Assembly (NCBI GenBank): GCA_031289515.1
Contig: JAITPH010000152.1
Span: forward strand, 1 to 26,581
Length of the DNA stretch: 26,581 bases
Source of the DNA: Tannerella sp.
GTDB taxonomy: Bacteria > Bacteroidota > Bacteroidia > Bacteroidales > Tannerellaceae
Reading direction: 5' to 3'
Made by a program: the position numbers and the translations under genes. The notes beneath the pieces are model-generated. The model was not told where the DNA came from and did not search any database. It saw only the letters and a program-made list of their open reading frames with translations. Below, piece by piece: positions 16,372 to 24,627 of the stretch; within the stretch, counting starts at the first letter, position 1, and every line of letters begins with the position of its first letter.

Positions 16372-17010
16372 TTAAAATTGTTCCCAGTTACCGGCGTTAT
16401 TGTTGATTTCGGTAACAGAGCCAACCTTTAGACCGCAAAAACGTTTTAGTTTCTCCTGCCTATCATTCAGGTTGAAAAGAAGCTGTCTGTCAAGGTCTCC
16501 AAGATACGTCTCGTAAGATACCGAACATTCGAATACCGGAACGGTATAACCCGATGGCGACGACATGGTTGCCGTATCAAGCACGAAAGAACTGCTTTCT
16601 TTCAAGCCGGGTACCTTACCTATTTCCGCCACGTTGTAACCGGCGCCCAGAAGGGTGTCTTTCGCCAATACCCAAGTGGTATCGCGTTTGATAATACCTT
16701 TCTTTACGGCTTCCTTTTCGGTCAATCCCTGTTTCAAATGCTCTTCGGTCAATTCGCCTTCCTTGGAAAGGAAAGGAATCTTCTCTTCATTGAGGAATTT
16801 CTCCAATTCGGTAAAAGAACCGGCGTAAACGCCGTGCATGTTCCTGAAACCTATCTGGGCGTCACGAATATCAATCAGACGCTCCACAATCGGTTTCTCA
16901 CGATTTTCCTTTTCCGCGTCGAAGCGGATAGGCGACATAACGCTCTCTACGCACATGTACACGAGAGCTGCAATAGCTGCTACCAATAAGATTCTAAGTA
17001 CAATTTTCAT
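16372..17010 (-). CDS. Membrane-anchored protein of unknown function, first gene of the DUF3822-rsmD group
   Basis: I do not recognise a named family. The 212-residue protein starts with a hydrophobic segment, about 4-24 (VLRILLVAAIAALVYMCV), that is probably an uncleaved anchor. Next come a helical, charged region with KPIVERLIDIRDAQIGFRN (about 39-57), a lysine/glutamate-rich middle, and a C-terminal beta-rich part with YTVPVFECSVSYETYLGD. The helix-anchor followed by a periplasmic domain faintly recalls pilin-like proteins, but there is no prepilin peptidase site. The same gene order with DUF3822 is, as I recall, seen in other Bacteroidales. It has its own probable promoter and precedes the DUF3822 gene by 9 bp. 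Confidence 0.72.
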   Translation of the reverse strand: MKIVLRILLVAAIAALVYMCVESVMSPIRFDAEKENREKPIVERLIDIRDAQIGFRNMHGVYAGSFTELEKFLNEEKIPFLSKEGELTEEHLKQGLTEKEAVKKGIIKRDTTWVLAKDTLLGAGYNVAEIGKVPGLKESSSFVLDTATMSSPSGYTVPVFECSVSYETYLGDLDRQLLFNLNDRQEKLKRFCGLKVGSVTEINNNAGNWEQF

Positions 17011-17045
17011 AATGTTGTATATTGTTTTTGTTCGATTTCATTGCG

Positions 17046-17053
17046 CAAATATA
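17046..17053 (-). promoter_or_regulatory. Probable promoter (-7 box) of the 17010-15008 gene group
   Basis: On the minus strand these bases read TATATTTG, fitting TAnnTTTG, about 36 bp before the ATG at 17010. The expected -33 site near 17073-17076 lacks TTTG. On the plus strand TATCTTTA (17075-17082) is a one-mismatch candidate for the helicase gene. The spacer is extremely AT-rich. Confidence 0.45.
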
Positions 17054-17106
17054 TAAAAGATTATTTAATTTAGTTATCTTTATCGCCAAATAATCATATT
17101 TTTTTT

Positions 17107-18522
17107 ATGATAAAAGATTTTATTCGTCAAAAAATAGCCGACTTTTTTCCTTTTGAACCCACTGTTGAACAGGCTCTTGCGCTAAATATCCTGTCCGATT
17201 TTCTTGTCTCGACGGAAAGAGGCGGCGTATTGCTTTTTAAGGGCTATGCGGGCACCGGAAAGACGTCTTTGCTCGCGGCTACGGTCAAGATGATGGACTC
17301 GCTGTCGCAAAAAACCGTACTTCTCGCTCCGACAGGGCGAGCAGCGAAGGTTTTTTCGGAATATTCGGGGCATAGCGCCTTTACAATACATAAGAAAATA
17401 TACCGTCAGAAAACTTTTTCCAACGAGTTTTCGGGATTTTCGCTTTCCGACAACCTGCACAAGAGCACGATTTTCATTGTCGATGAGGCTTCGATGATTT
17501 CAAACGACAGCGCGGGCGGGTCTGTTTTCGGTAGCGGACGGCTACTCGACGACCTCGTGAAATACGTTTATTCAGGCGATAACTGCCGCCTTATACTCAT
17601 GGGCGATTCGGCGCAGCTTCCGCCTGTGTCGCTTACCGAAAGTCCCGCTCTGAACGCCGATTACCTCAAGCGTTACAATCTGGAAACGACGGAGATACAA
17701 CTAACGCAAGTCGTGCGCCAGCAAAGCGATTCGGGCATACTTTTCAACGCCACGTCCATACGAAACGCCCTTCGCAGCGGCGAAATCGACATCTATCCGA
17801 ATATCGCCGTTTCCAACTTCGCCGACATAAAAAAAATCAACGGCGACGAACTTATCGAAGAAATCTCGTCGGCTTACGGTCGCGACGGCATCGACGAAAC
17901 TATGGTCATCTGCCGTTCAAACAAAAACGCCAACATATATAATAACGGCATCCGCAACCGTATCCTCTACCGCGAAGAAGAAATTTCGTCGGGCGACCGC
18001 CTTATGGTCGTCAAAAACAATTATGCCCAAAACAAGGGGCATGACGACATCGACTTCATTGCCAACGGCGAGATTGTGCAGGTCATGCGTGTGCGGCGCT
18101 CCGAAGAATTGTACGGCTTCCGCTTCTGCAACGTATTAGCGCGCTTCGCCGACTATGAAACGGAGATAGAAATAAAAATCATCCTTGACACGCTGGCGAG
18201 CGAATCGCCTTCGTTGTCTAAAGAGCAGAACGACAGGCTTTTTACGGCAATCATGGAAGACTATTCCGAAATAAGCCTGAGGCAGGAGCGCATGAGAAAA
18301 ATCAAGGAAAATCCGTACTACAACGCCGTACAGGTGAAATACGCTTACGCCGTGACCTGTCATAAGGCGCAGGGCGGGCAGTGGAGCAACGTCTTCCTCG
18401 ACGTAGGATACGTAACCGAAGAAATGCTCGGCGAAGATTTTTATCGCTGGCTCTATACAGCCTTCACGAGAGCGACAAAACGGCTTTATCTCGTGAATTG
18501 GCGACTGGGATCGCGCAGTTAA
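17107..18522 (+). CDS. RecD/Dda-like superfamily 1 DNA helicase
   Basis: The 471-residue protein carries the SF1B helicase motifs in order: Walker A GYAGTGKTS (46-54), LLAPTGRAAKV (72-82), Walker B IFIVDEAS (122-129), motif III GDSAQLPPV (166-174), the VVRQ motif (202-205), motif V TCHKAQGGQW (417-426) and motif VI LYTAFTRATKRL (449-460). It should unwind DNA 5' to 3' using ATP. It lacks the N-terminal domain of RecD and RecD2, and no recB or recC lies nearby, so it is a stand-alone helicase more like phage Dda in size. The ATG at 17107 follows a T-rich run with only a weak promoter candidate. A secreted-protein gene with its own promoter follows. The in vivo role is probably repair or replication restart, but this is inference. 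Confidence 0.88.
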   Translation: MIKDFIRQKIADFFPFEPTVEQALALNILSDFLVSTERGGVLLFKGYAGTGKTSLLAATVKMMDSLSQKTVLLAPTGRAAKVFSEYSGHSAFTIHKKIYRQKTFSNEFSGFSLSDNLHKSTIFIVDEASMISNDSAGGSVFGSGRLLDDLVKYVYSGDNCRLILMGDSAQLPPVSLTESPALNADYLKRYNLETTEIQLTQVVRQQSDSGILFNATSIRNALRSGEIDIYPNIAVSNFADIKKINGDELIEEISSAYGRDGIDETMVICRSNKNANIYNNGIRNRILYREEEISSGDRLMVVKNNYAQNKGHDDIDFIANGEIVQVMRVRRSEELYGFRFCNVLARFADYETEIEIKIILDTLASESPSLSKEQNDRLFTAIMEDYSEISLRQERMRKIKENPYYNAVQVKYAYAVTCHKAQGGQWSNVFLDVGYVTEEMLGEDFYRWLYTAFTRATKRLYLVNWRLGSRS

Positions 18523-18533
18523 TTTACGGCGAC

Positions 18534-18565
18534 TTTGCAAATTGTAAAAATTTTTCATACCTTTG
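18534..18565 (+). promoter_or_regulatory. Promoter of the T9SS cargo-transglycosylase-uvrA group
   Basis: TTTG (18534-18537) and TACCTTTG (18558-18565) are 20 bp apart, a very good Bacteroidota promoter. It lies right after the helicase stop at 18522. The predicted start near 18572 leaves a leader of only about 10-16 nt before the ATG at 18582 or 18588. Confidence 0.75.
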
Positions 18566-18581
18566 GGGCTTATTTTGTGAT

Positions 18582-19922
18582 ATGGAAATGAACAAAAAAA
18601 GAAAAACCGGTTGGCTATTAGTCTTTATGACGTTTGTATGCACGGCGTTTGCGCAGCAATACAGCGTGACCGGCGGCGCAAAAACGCCCCTGCTCGCGGT
18701 AGATAACACTAATTACAGGATACAGGTATATCTTGTTTACGGCATGGAAAACGTGAAGATAAGTTTTACTTCGCAGTCTGCGTCGCATAAGTGGTATCGT
18801 TTCCGGACGAGGGTCGACGATCTTAATCCCGAAAGCGTCGCTTCGGAGCAGACAGGCACGACGTCCGTAATATCCGACGTCGAGGACGGATGCGGCTACT
18901 ATGTAGACGAGAACGGAGCTATGCGACGTTATGTGTGGATTATTGATTACAGCAAGTACGAGTTTGACATACGCAGCATGGAAATCGACCCGAACGTAGA
19001 CCGGTGCATGGCTATCAGGTTTATCGGCGACGCCGACGTCAAGGATATGTTTTATTATACCCCGACCGGTACGCCGACACGTGTAAACCGCGAGTTTGAA
19101 GTCGTTTACGGAACGCTCGAATGGAATAACGAACTGAAGAGCTTCATGCCCAAAACGTATAAAGAGACTTTTTCGGGCGACCCTTTTGCCAAGTCGTTCA
19201 CCTCGCCTCCCCTCACGGATACGGAGATTACGCTCAGCGGAGATATGTTTGCGCGTCATTTCGGCATCGAGAAATCGGCTTCAATACCTTTCTACGAAGC
19301 CCATTCAATAGTCGTTTATGCGGATACCGTAGTCACGTCGTCGGGTACAGGCAATGTTATCGGCTCGGAAGAAGAACTGTCCGCCCCAGCCGACGTCAGA
19401 TTCAGAGCTTTCGCAAATACGCCTGTCGCATCGCTGTTCGTCTGGAAGATTTTCAATGCCGAACAGCCTGATAATCCGCTAATTTCATACGCCAACGAAG
19501 AAGTGGACTACACATTCGACCGTCAAGGCTCTTACATCGCCAAATTGGAAGTCAGCGACCGTACAGGGTCATGCTACAACGACGAACACAGCTTTGAAAT
19601 AAACATCACCGAAACGGTCATGGAGATACCGAACGCCTTTTCGCCGGGCTGCACTCCGGGCATTAACGACATTTTCAGAGTGAAATACAAATCGGTTGTG
19701 AGATTTCAGGGATGGATATTCAACCGCTGGGGTAACGAACTGTTTCGCTGGACTGACCCATCACAGGGCTGGGACGGCAAATACAGAGGCGGTTACGTCC
19801 CTGCCGGAGCTTATTATTATATGATAGAATATACCGGTACCGACGGTAAGAAAAGAGTAAAAACAGGCGACGTCAACGTCTTCCGCACCAAAGAGATCGA
19901 TACCGAAATATCCGTTGAATAA
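18582..19922 (+). CDS. Secreted protein with PKD-like domain and type IX secretion type-B sorting domain
   Basis: The frame is open further upstream, but ATG 18582 (or 18588, six bases on) follows the promoter and gives a signal peptide: a basic start, then WLLVFMTFVCTAFA with probable cleavage before QQYS. The mature part of this 446-residue protein has an unassigned beta-rich N-terminal region (about 27-260), a PKD/Ig-like segment (about 280-350) ending FDRQGSYIAKLEVSDRTGSC, and a C-terminal CHU_C/gliding-motility-associated domain (about 355-440) with IPNAFSPGCTPGINDIF, FNRWGNELF and GWDGKY. That last domain is the type-B signal for export by the type IX system across the outer membrane. 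The ligand or role at the surface is unknown. It heads a close-packed gene group; the transglycosylase follows after 14 bp. Confidence 0.88.
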   Translation: MEMNKKRKTGWLLVFMTFVCTAFAQQYSVTGGAKTPLLAVDNTNYRIQVYLVYGMENVKISFTSQSASHKWYRFRTRVDDLNPESVASEQTGTTSVISDVEDGCGYYVDENGAMRRYVWIIDYSKYEFDIRSMEIDPNVDRCMAIRFIGDADVKDMFYYTPTGTPTRVNREFEVVYGTLEWNNELKSFMPKTYKETFSGDPFAKSFTSPPLTDTEITLSGDMFARHFGIEKSASIPFYEAHSIVVYADTVVTSSGTGNVIGSEEELSAPADVRFRAFANTPVASLFVWKIFNAEQPDNPLISYANEEVDYTFDRQGSYIAKLEVSDRTGSCYNDEHSFEINITETVMEIPNAFSPGCTPGINDIFRVKYKSVVRFQGWIFNRWGNELFRWTDPSQGWDGKYRGGYVPAGAYYYMIEYTGTDGKKRVKTGDVNVFRTKEIDTEISVE

Positions 19923-19936
19923 AAATATTTATAAAA

Positions 19937-20908
19937 ATGAAGAAACTTAATGTACTTGTTTATTTGATTGCAGCATGTCTGCTTTATCTGACCGTCAATA
20001 CGCTTGTCGCCTCGCGCGATTCGGTCGCCGTCGAGAAAGAAACGCCTGTCGTAATGTCGTTTGTCAATTCCGTCGAAATTCCCGCTTCAATACATTTCTG
20101 CGGAAAGAATATCGACCTTTTGCGGTATAACATGCGCGAAGGCTTGGATCGCGAACTGAGCAGCCTGACTTACCAGCACTCTACTACGATGCTGCTCATC
20201 AAACGCGCAAATCGCTATTTCCCTGTAATAGAACCTATTCTGAAGAAAAATAACATTCCCGACGACTTCAAATATCTTGCCGTCATCGAAAGCAGCCTTG
20301 AGCCGAAAGCCGAATCGGCGGCGCGTGCAGTAGGTATGTGGCAAATGCTTGAAAGCACGGCAAAGAGTTACGGTCTGACCGTCAATTTGTCGGTCGACGA
20401 AAGGCGTAACGTAGAAAAATCGACAGAGGCCGCCTGCAAATATCTGAAAGAAGCATATTCGAAATATGGCGACTGGGTAACGGTAGCTTCCTCGTATAAT
20501 GGGGGAATGGCGCGCATATCAGGCCAGATTGCGAAACAGTACGAATCGTCGTCGCTGAACTTGTATCTTGCGTCCGAAACGACCCGCTACCCCTTTCGCA
20601 TCTTCGCCGCCAAGATGATTTTTGAAAATCCTTTTAAATACGGCTTCGTGCTTCGCGCCGAAAATCTGTACGCTCCGATGGACTGCAAGGAAGTGGCTGT
20701 TAATAATGATATTCCCGATTTAATCGCTTATGCGAAAAATAAAGATATTACCTACAACGACTTGAAGTTTTTTAATCCGTGGCTGAAGGATACGAAACTC
20801 ATTACAGGCGGGAAACAGTTCAAGATTCTTATTCCGAACAGGAATATGTTGTATTATGATAATAACTATAATACTTATGTACACGACAGTCGTTGGGTCG
20901 TACAATAA
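19937..20908 (+). CDS. Lytic murein transglycosylase, MltD/Slt-like
   Basis: This 323-residue protein has an N-terminal hydrophobic segment (about 5-24), either a signal peptide or an anchor, so it acts in the periplasm. The lysozyme-like transglycosylase domain (about 95-235) has the catalytic Glu118 in AVIESSLEP, then SAARAVGMWQM (127-137) and SSYNGG (185-190), the standard family-1 LT motifs. By family it cleaves the glycan strand of murein with formation of 1,6-anhydroMurNAc. The C-terminal part (about 255-312), with ITYNDLKFFNPWL and KQFKILIPN, resembles a degenerate LysM-type wall-binding module. It sits between a T9SS cargo gene and uvrA with gaps of 14 and 21 bp. Confidence 0.9.
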   Translation: MKKLNVLVYLIAACLLYLTVNTLVASRDSVAVEKETPVVMSFVNSVEIPASIHFCGKNIDLLRYNMREGLDRELSSLTYQHSTTMLLIKRANRYFPVIEPILKKNNIPDDFKYLAVIESSLEPKAESAARAVGMWQMLESTAKSYGLTVNLSVDERRNVEKSTEAACKYLKEAYSKYGDWVTVASSYNGGMARISGQIAKQYESSSLNLYLASETTRYPFRIFAAKMIFENPFKYGFVLRAENLYAPMDCKEVAVNNDIPDLIAYAKNKDITYNDLKFFNPWLKDTKLITGGKQFKILIPNRNMLYYDNNYNTYVHDSRWVVQ

Positions 20909-20929
20909 GCATTATTTAAACAGTTATAT

Positions 20930-23785
20930 ATGTCTGCGAACAGAGAAAAAATAGAAAGCGGCAGTATTGAAGTGTTTGGCGCGCGCGTTCATAACCTGAA
21001 AAATATTGATGTCACGATTCCGCGAAACAAGTTGACGGTGATAACCGGTATGAGTGGAAGCGGCAAGTCGTCGCTTGCGTTCGACACGATTTTTGCCGAG
21101 GGACAGAGGCGATATATAGAAACTTTTTCGGCTTATGCGCGTAATTTTCTGGGTAATATCGAACGTCCCGACGTCGATAAGATTAACGGACTTAGTCCTG
21201 TCATCTCTATCGAACAAAAGACTACCAACCGCAATCCGCGCTCGACGGTAGGCACTACTACGGAGGTTTACGACTTCCTGCGACTGCTTTATGCCCGCGC
21301 CGGAGAAGCTTTCTCGTACCTCAGCGGCGTGAAAATGGTCAAATATACCGAAGAACAGATTCTTGAACTTATACTCAACGAATATAACGGCAAAAAGACG
21401 TATATCCTTGCACCCGCCGTACGCAACCGCAAAGGTCATTACCGCGAACTGTTCGAGCATATTCGCAAGAAAGGCTATCTGAACGTGCGCGTCGACGGCG
21501 AAATGCAGGAGGTGCGCCACGGCATGAAACTCGACCGTTACAAGATGCACAGCGTCGAAATCGTAATTGATAAGTTAGTCGTTTCATCCTCCGACGAGCA
21601 ACGGCTGAAAGAGAGTTTGCGGATAGCGATGAAGCAGGGCGAAGGCCTTATCCTGCTGTTCAATCCCGACGACGCCGGCAACGTGCGCTATTACAGCCGT
21701 CGCCTGATGTGTCCGGTTACAGGGATTTCATACAGCGAGCCTGCTCCGCATAACTTCTCGTTCAACTCGCCTTTCGGAGCCTGTCCGCGCTGCAAGGGCA
21801 TCGGTTATGTGAATACGATCGACATGGAAAAGATTGTCCCCGACCAGTCGCTTAGCATCTACAACGGCGGAATAGTCGCGCTCGGCAAATATCGCAATTC
21901 GATGATATTCTGGCAGATAGAATCTCTTTGCAGAAAACACGGCGCAACCATAAAAACGCCCATCAAAGACCTGCCCGAAGAAGCAATCGACGAAATAGTG
22001 AACGGTACGGACGAGCGTATACATATTAATAATGAATCGCTCGGAAATTCAAATTATCTGATTTCTTACGAAGGCGTGGCAAAATATATCCTGCTGCAAC
22101 AGGAAGAAGACGCCTCGATGACTGCGCATAAATGGGCTACGCAGTTTATAAGCGCCTCCGCCTGCCCCGAATGTAACGGACAGCGGCTTAACAGGGAGGC
22201 GTTGCATTATTTCATCGCAGGCAAGAATATTGCAGAGCTTGCCGAAATGGACATCTCCGGGTTTTACGAATGGCTCAAAACGGTGGACGGGAACATGTCG
22301 GAGCAGCAAAACAAGATTGCGGCGGAGGTGTTGAAGGAAATACTTTCGCGGACGAGGTTTCTGCTCGACGTCGGGCTTGACTATCTTTCGCTTAACCGCG
22401 CTTCGGCGACGCTTTCGGGCGGCGAAAGTCAGCGCATCAGGCTCGCCACACAGATAGGCAGCCGGTTAGTCAATGTGCTGTATATCCTCGACGAGCCGAG
22501 CATCGGACTTCACCAGCGCGATAACGTGCGGCTCATCAATTCGCTGAAGGAACTGCGCGACGCGGGCAATTCGGTTATTGTCGTCGAGCACGACAAGGAT
22601 ACCATGCTAAGCGCCGATTATGTCGTCGATATGGGACCTTTTGCCGGTCGTCTGGGCGGCGAAGTGGTTTTTGCAGGCGCTCCGGACGAGATGCTCAAAG
22701 CCAAAACTCTTACTTCGGATTATCTTAACGGAGATAAATCTATCGAAATACCTGCGTCGCGACGCAAGGGTAACGGTCTCTTCCTGAAACTCAACGGCGC
22801 AACCGGAAACAATCTTAAAAATATCGACGTCAGCATTCCGCTTGGCACAATGCTCTGCGTGACAGGCGTTTCGGGCAGCGGCAAGTCGTCGTTGATACGG
22901 AGCACTTTACAGCCTGTTTTGAGCCAGCGCTTTTATCGCTCGCTCGAATCGCCTTTGCCCTACAAATCAGTCGAAGGCATTGAAAACATCGACAAAGTGG
23001 TGACTGTAGACCAGTCGCCTATCGGTCGCTCTCCGCGCAGTAATCCGGCTACTTATACAGGCGTTTTCAGCGATATCCGCAATTTGTTTGTCGAACTGCC
23101 GGAATCGAAAATTCGCGGATACAAACCCGGTCGCTTTTCGTTCAATGTTTCGAGCGGCAGATGCGAGACGTGCAAGGGCAACGGCTACAAAACGATTGAG
23201 ATGAATTTCCTGCCCGACGTGTTTGTGCCTTGCGAAGATTGTCACGGCAAACGGTATAACCATGAGACGCTTGAAGTGCGCTTTCGAGGCAAATCCATCG
23301 CCGACGTCCTCGACATGACAATAAACATGGCTGTCGAATTTTTTGAACATATACCGAATATACTCAACAAAATCAAGGTATTACAGGATGTCGGTCTGGG
23401 ATATATCAAACTCGGACAGCCGTCGACGACATTGTCCGGAGGCGAAAACCAGCGCGTCAAACTGGCTACGGAATTGTCGAAACGCGACACCGGAAACACT
23501 TTGTACATGCTCGACGAGCCTACAACCGGACTTCATTTCGAGGACATCCGGGTACTGCTCGGCGTGCTGAACAAACTCGTCGACAAGGGCAATACGATTA
23601 TTATCATCGAGCATAATATGGATATTATCAAGTCTGCCGATTATGTGATAGATATGGGACTTGAAGGGGGACGCAACGGCGGCAATATCGTATTTGCCGG
23701 AACACCCGAAAAACTTGCGGCATCCAAGACAAAAAGCTATACTGCGTCGTTTCTGAAACAGGAATTAAAACATCAGAATAAATGA
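20930..23785 (+). CDS. uvrA: UvrABC system protein A (nucleotide excision repair)
   Basis: A full-length UvrA of 951 residues. Both ABC ATPase modules are complete: Walker A GMSGSGKSS (40-48) and GVSGSGKSS (about 646-654), with signatures LSGGESQR (about 495) and LSGGENQR (about 835), followed by LDEPSIGLH and LDEPTTGLH. Zinc modules include CPECNGQRL, and the second CETCKGNGY paired with CEDCHGKRY. In the first module the leading pair reads CPVTG and so has only one Cys before CPRCKG; I recall the same in other Bacteroidota UvrA. With UvrB it scans DNA for bulky lesions. It starts 21 bp after the transglycosylase stop and overlaps the next small gene by 4 bp; no promoter is evident in the spacer. 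Confidence 0.98.
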   Translation: MSANREKIESGSIEVFGARVHNLKNIDVTIPRNKLTVITGMSGSGKSSLAFDTIFAEGQRRYIETFSAYARNFLGNIERPDVDKINGLSPVISIEQKTTNRNPRSTVGTTTEVYDFLRLLYARAGEAFSYLSGVKMVKYTEEQILELILNEYNGKKTYILAPAVRNRKGHYRELFEHIRKKGYLNVRVDGEMQEVRHGMKLDRYKMHSVEIVIDKLVVSSSDEQRLKESLRIAMKQGEGLILLFNPDDAGNVRYYSRRLMCPVTGISYSEPAPHNFSFNSPFGACPRCKGIGYVNTIDMEKIVPDQSLSIYNGGIVALGKYRNSMIFWQIESLCRKHGATIKTPIKDLPEEAIDEIVNGTDERIHINNESLGNSNYLISYEGVAKYILLQQEEDASMTAHKWATQFISASACPECNGQRLNREALHYFIAGKNIAELAEMDISGFYEWLKTVDGNMSEQQNKIAAEVLKEILSRTRFLLDVGLDYLSLNRASATLSGGESQRIRLATQIGSRLVNVLYILDEPSIGLHQRDNVRLINSLKELRDAGNSVIVVEHDKDTMLSADYVVDMGPFAGRLGGEVVFAGAPDEMLKAKTLTSDYLNGDKSIEIPASRRKGNGLFLKLNGATGNNLKNIDVSIPLGTMLCVTGVSGSGKSSLIRSTLQPVLSQRFYRSLESPLPYKSVEGIENIDKVVTVDQSPIGRSPRSNPATYTGVFSDIRNLFVELPESKIRGYKPGRFSFNVSSGRCETCKGNGYKTIEMNFLPDVFVPCEDCHGKRYNHETLEVRFRGKSIADVLDMTINMAVEFFEHIPNILNKIKVLQDVGLGYIKLGQPSTTLSGGENQRVKLATELSKRDTGNTLYMLDEPTTGLHFEDIRVLLGVLNKLVDKGNTIIIIEHNMDIIKSADYVIDMGLEGGRNGGNIVFAGTPEKLAASKTKSYTASFLKQELKHQNK

Positions 23786-24000
23786 AGAATCCAATACAAA
23801 TGATTAAGCAATGCCTCGAAAACGACGAGCCTTATTTCGTGCTTCGAGGCAAGGATATTTGCGCGCTGCCGGCAATCGAGAAATATTACGAGGCGGTGAA
23901 AGGCAAGGTTAAAGACCCTTATTTCATCGAAGAAATAGAGGAGATAATGAAGGATTTCCACGCTTTCCGCGAAGAACAGGAGACGCATATCCCCGACTGA
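23782..24000 (+). CDS. Small hypothetical protein, 72 aa
   Basis: The ATG overlaps the uvrA stop (ATGA), which supports a real, translationally coupled gene. The protein is acidic and mostly helical, with NDEPYFVLRGKDICALPAIE near the start and YFIEEIEEIMKDFHAFRE at the end; there is no signal peptide or membrane segment. I do not recognise a named family. A motif of the form EP-FVLR-KD occurs in small uncharacterised proteins I have seen, but this is a loose resemblance. Its coupling to uvrA suggests the same conditions of expression, not necessarily a repair role. The YigZ-like gene begins 20 bp later. Confidence 0.7.
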   Translation: MKNPIQMIKQCLENDEPYFVLRGKDICALPAIEKYYEAVKGKVKDPYFIEEIEEIMKDFHAFREEQETHIPD

Positions 24001-24020
24001 CCCCTACCGTTGCGGTTATT

Positions 24021-24620
24021 ATGGAATATGATGTTTATAAGACGATTACAGGCATTGCCGAAGGTTATTATACCGAAAAACGCAGTCGCTTCCTTTCGTT
24101 TGCCATCCCTGTAAGGACGGCTGACGAAGTGAAAGAGCACGTTCGGGAATACCGGAAGAAATACTACGATTCGCGCCATGTCTGCTGGGCGTACATGCTT
24201 GGCGCCGAGCGCGAGACGTTTCGCGCCAACGACGACGGCGAGCCGTCGTCCACCGCAGGAAAACCCATTCTCGGACAGATCAATTCAAACGAACTGACTG
24301 ATATTCTGATTATTGTAGTCCGATATTTCGGCGGTATCGAGTTAGGAACGAGCGGTTTGATTGTCGCATACCGGACTGCCGCCGCAGAAGCTATCAAGGC
24401 GGCGAAAATAGAAGAACGCACCGTCGATGCGGAACTGACCGTCGTCTTTGAATATCCCTACCTCAACGGCATTATGCGCATCGTGAAAGAGGAGCAGCCG
24501 GGAATTGTCGCGCAATCGTTCGATATGACCTGCGAAATGACCTTCCGCATCCGTAAAAATCTTTACGAACGCCTAACCAACCGCATCCTCAAAGTGGAAA
24601 CGGCTCATTTGAAAGAATGA
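24021..24620 (+). CDS. YigZ/IMPACT family protein
   Basis: A 199-residue cytoplasmic protein with the two-domain layout of bacterial YigZ. The N-terminal UPF0029 (Impact) domain covers about 8-125 with the hallmark DDGEPSSTAGKPILGQI at 71-87 and VVRYFGGIELGTSGL at 99-113. A smaller C-terminal domain of ferredoxin-like type (about 135-198) begins with LTVVFEYPYLNGIMRIV. The eukaryotic relative IMPACT regulates the GCN2 stress kinase; the bacterial role is not established. It is the last gene of the plus-strand group, ending 7 bp before the mdh stop on the opposite strand, with no hairpin between them. Confidence 0.9.
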   Translation: MEYDVYKTITGIAEGYYTEKRSRFLSFAIPVRTADEVKEHVREYRKKYYDSRHVCWAYMLGAERETFRANDDGEPSSTAGKPILGQINSNELTDILIIVVRYFGGIELGTSGLIVAYRTAAAEAIKAAKIEERTVDAELTVVFEYPYLNGIMRIVKEEQPGIVAQSFDMTCEMTFRIRKNLYERLTNRILKVETAHLKE

Positions 24621-24627
24621 ATGGATA

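Noticed and set aside
18381..18581. Upstream extension of the T9SS cargo frame into the helicase gene
   Set aside because: It overlaps conserved helicase motif VI in another frame, lies before the promoter, and would bury the signal peptide.
24621..24627. Bidirectional terminator between the YigZ-like gene and mdh
   Set aside because: The 7-bp gap has no hairpin, and the flanking coding ends show no clear stem with T tracts.
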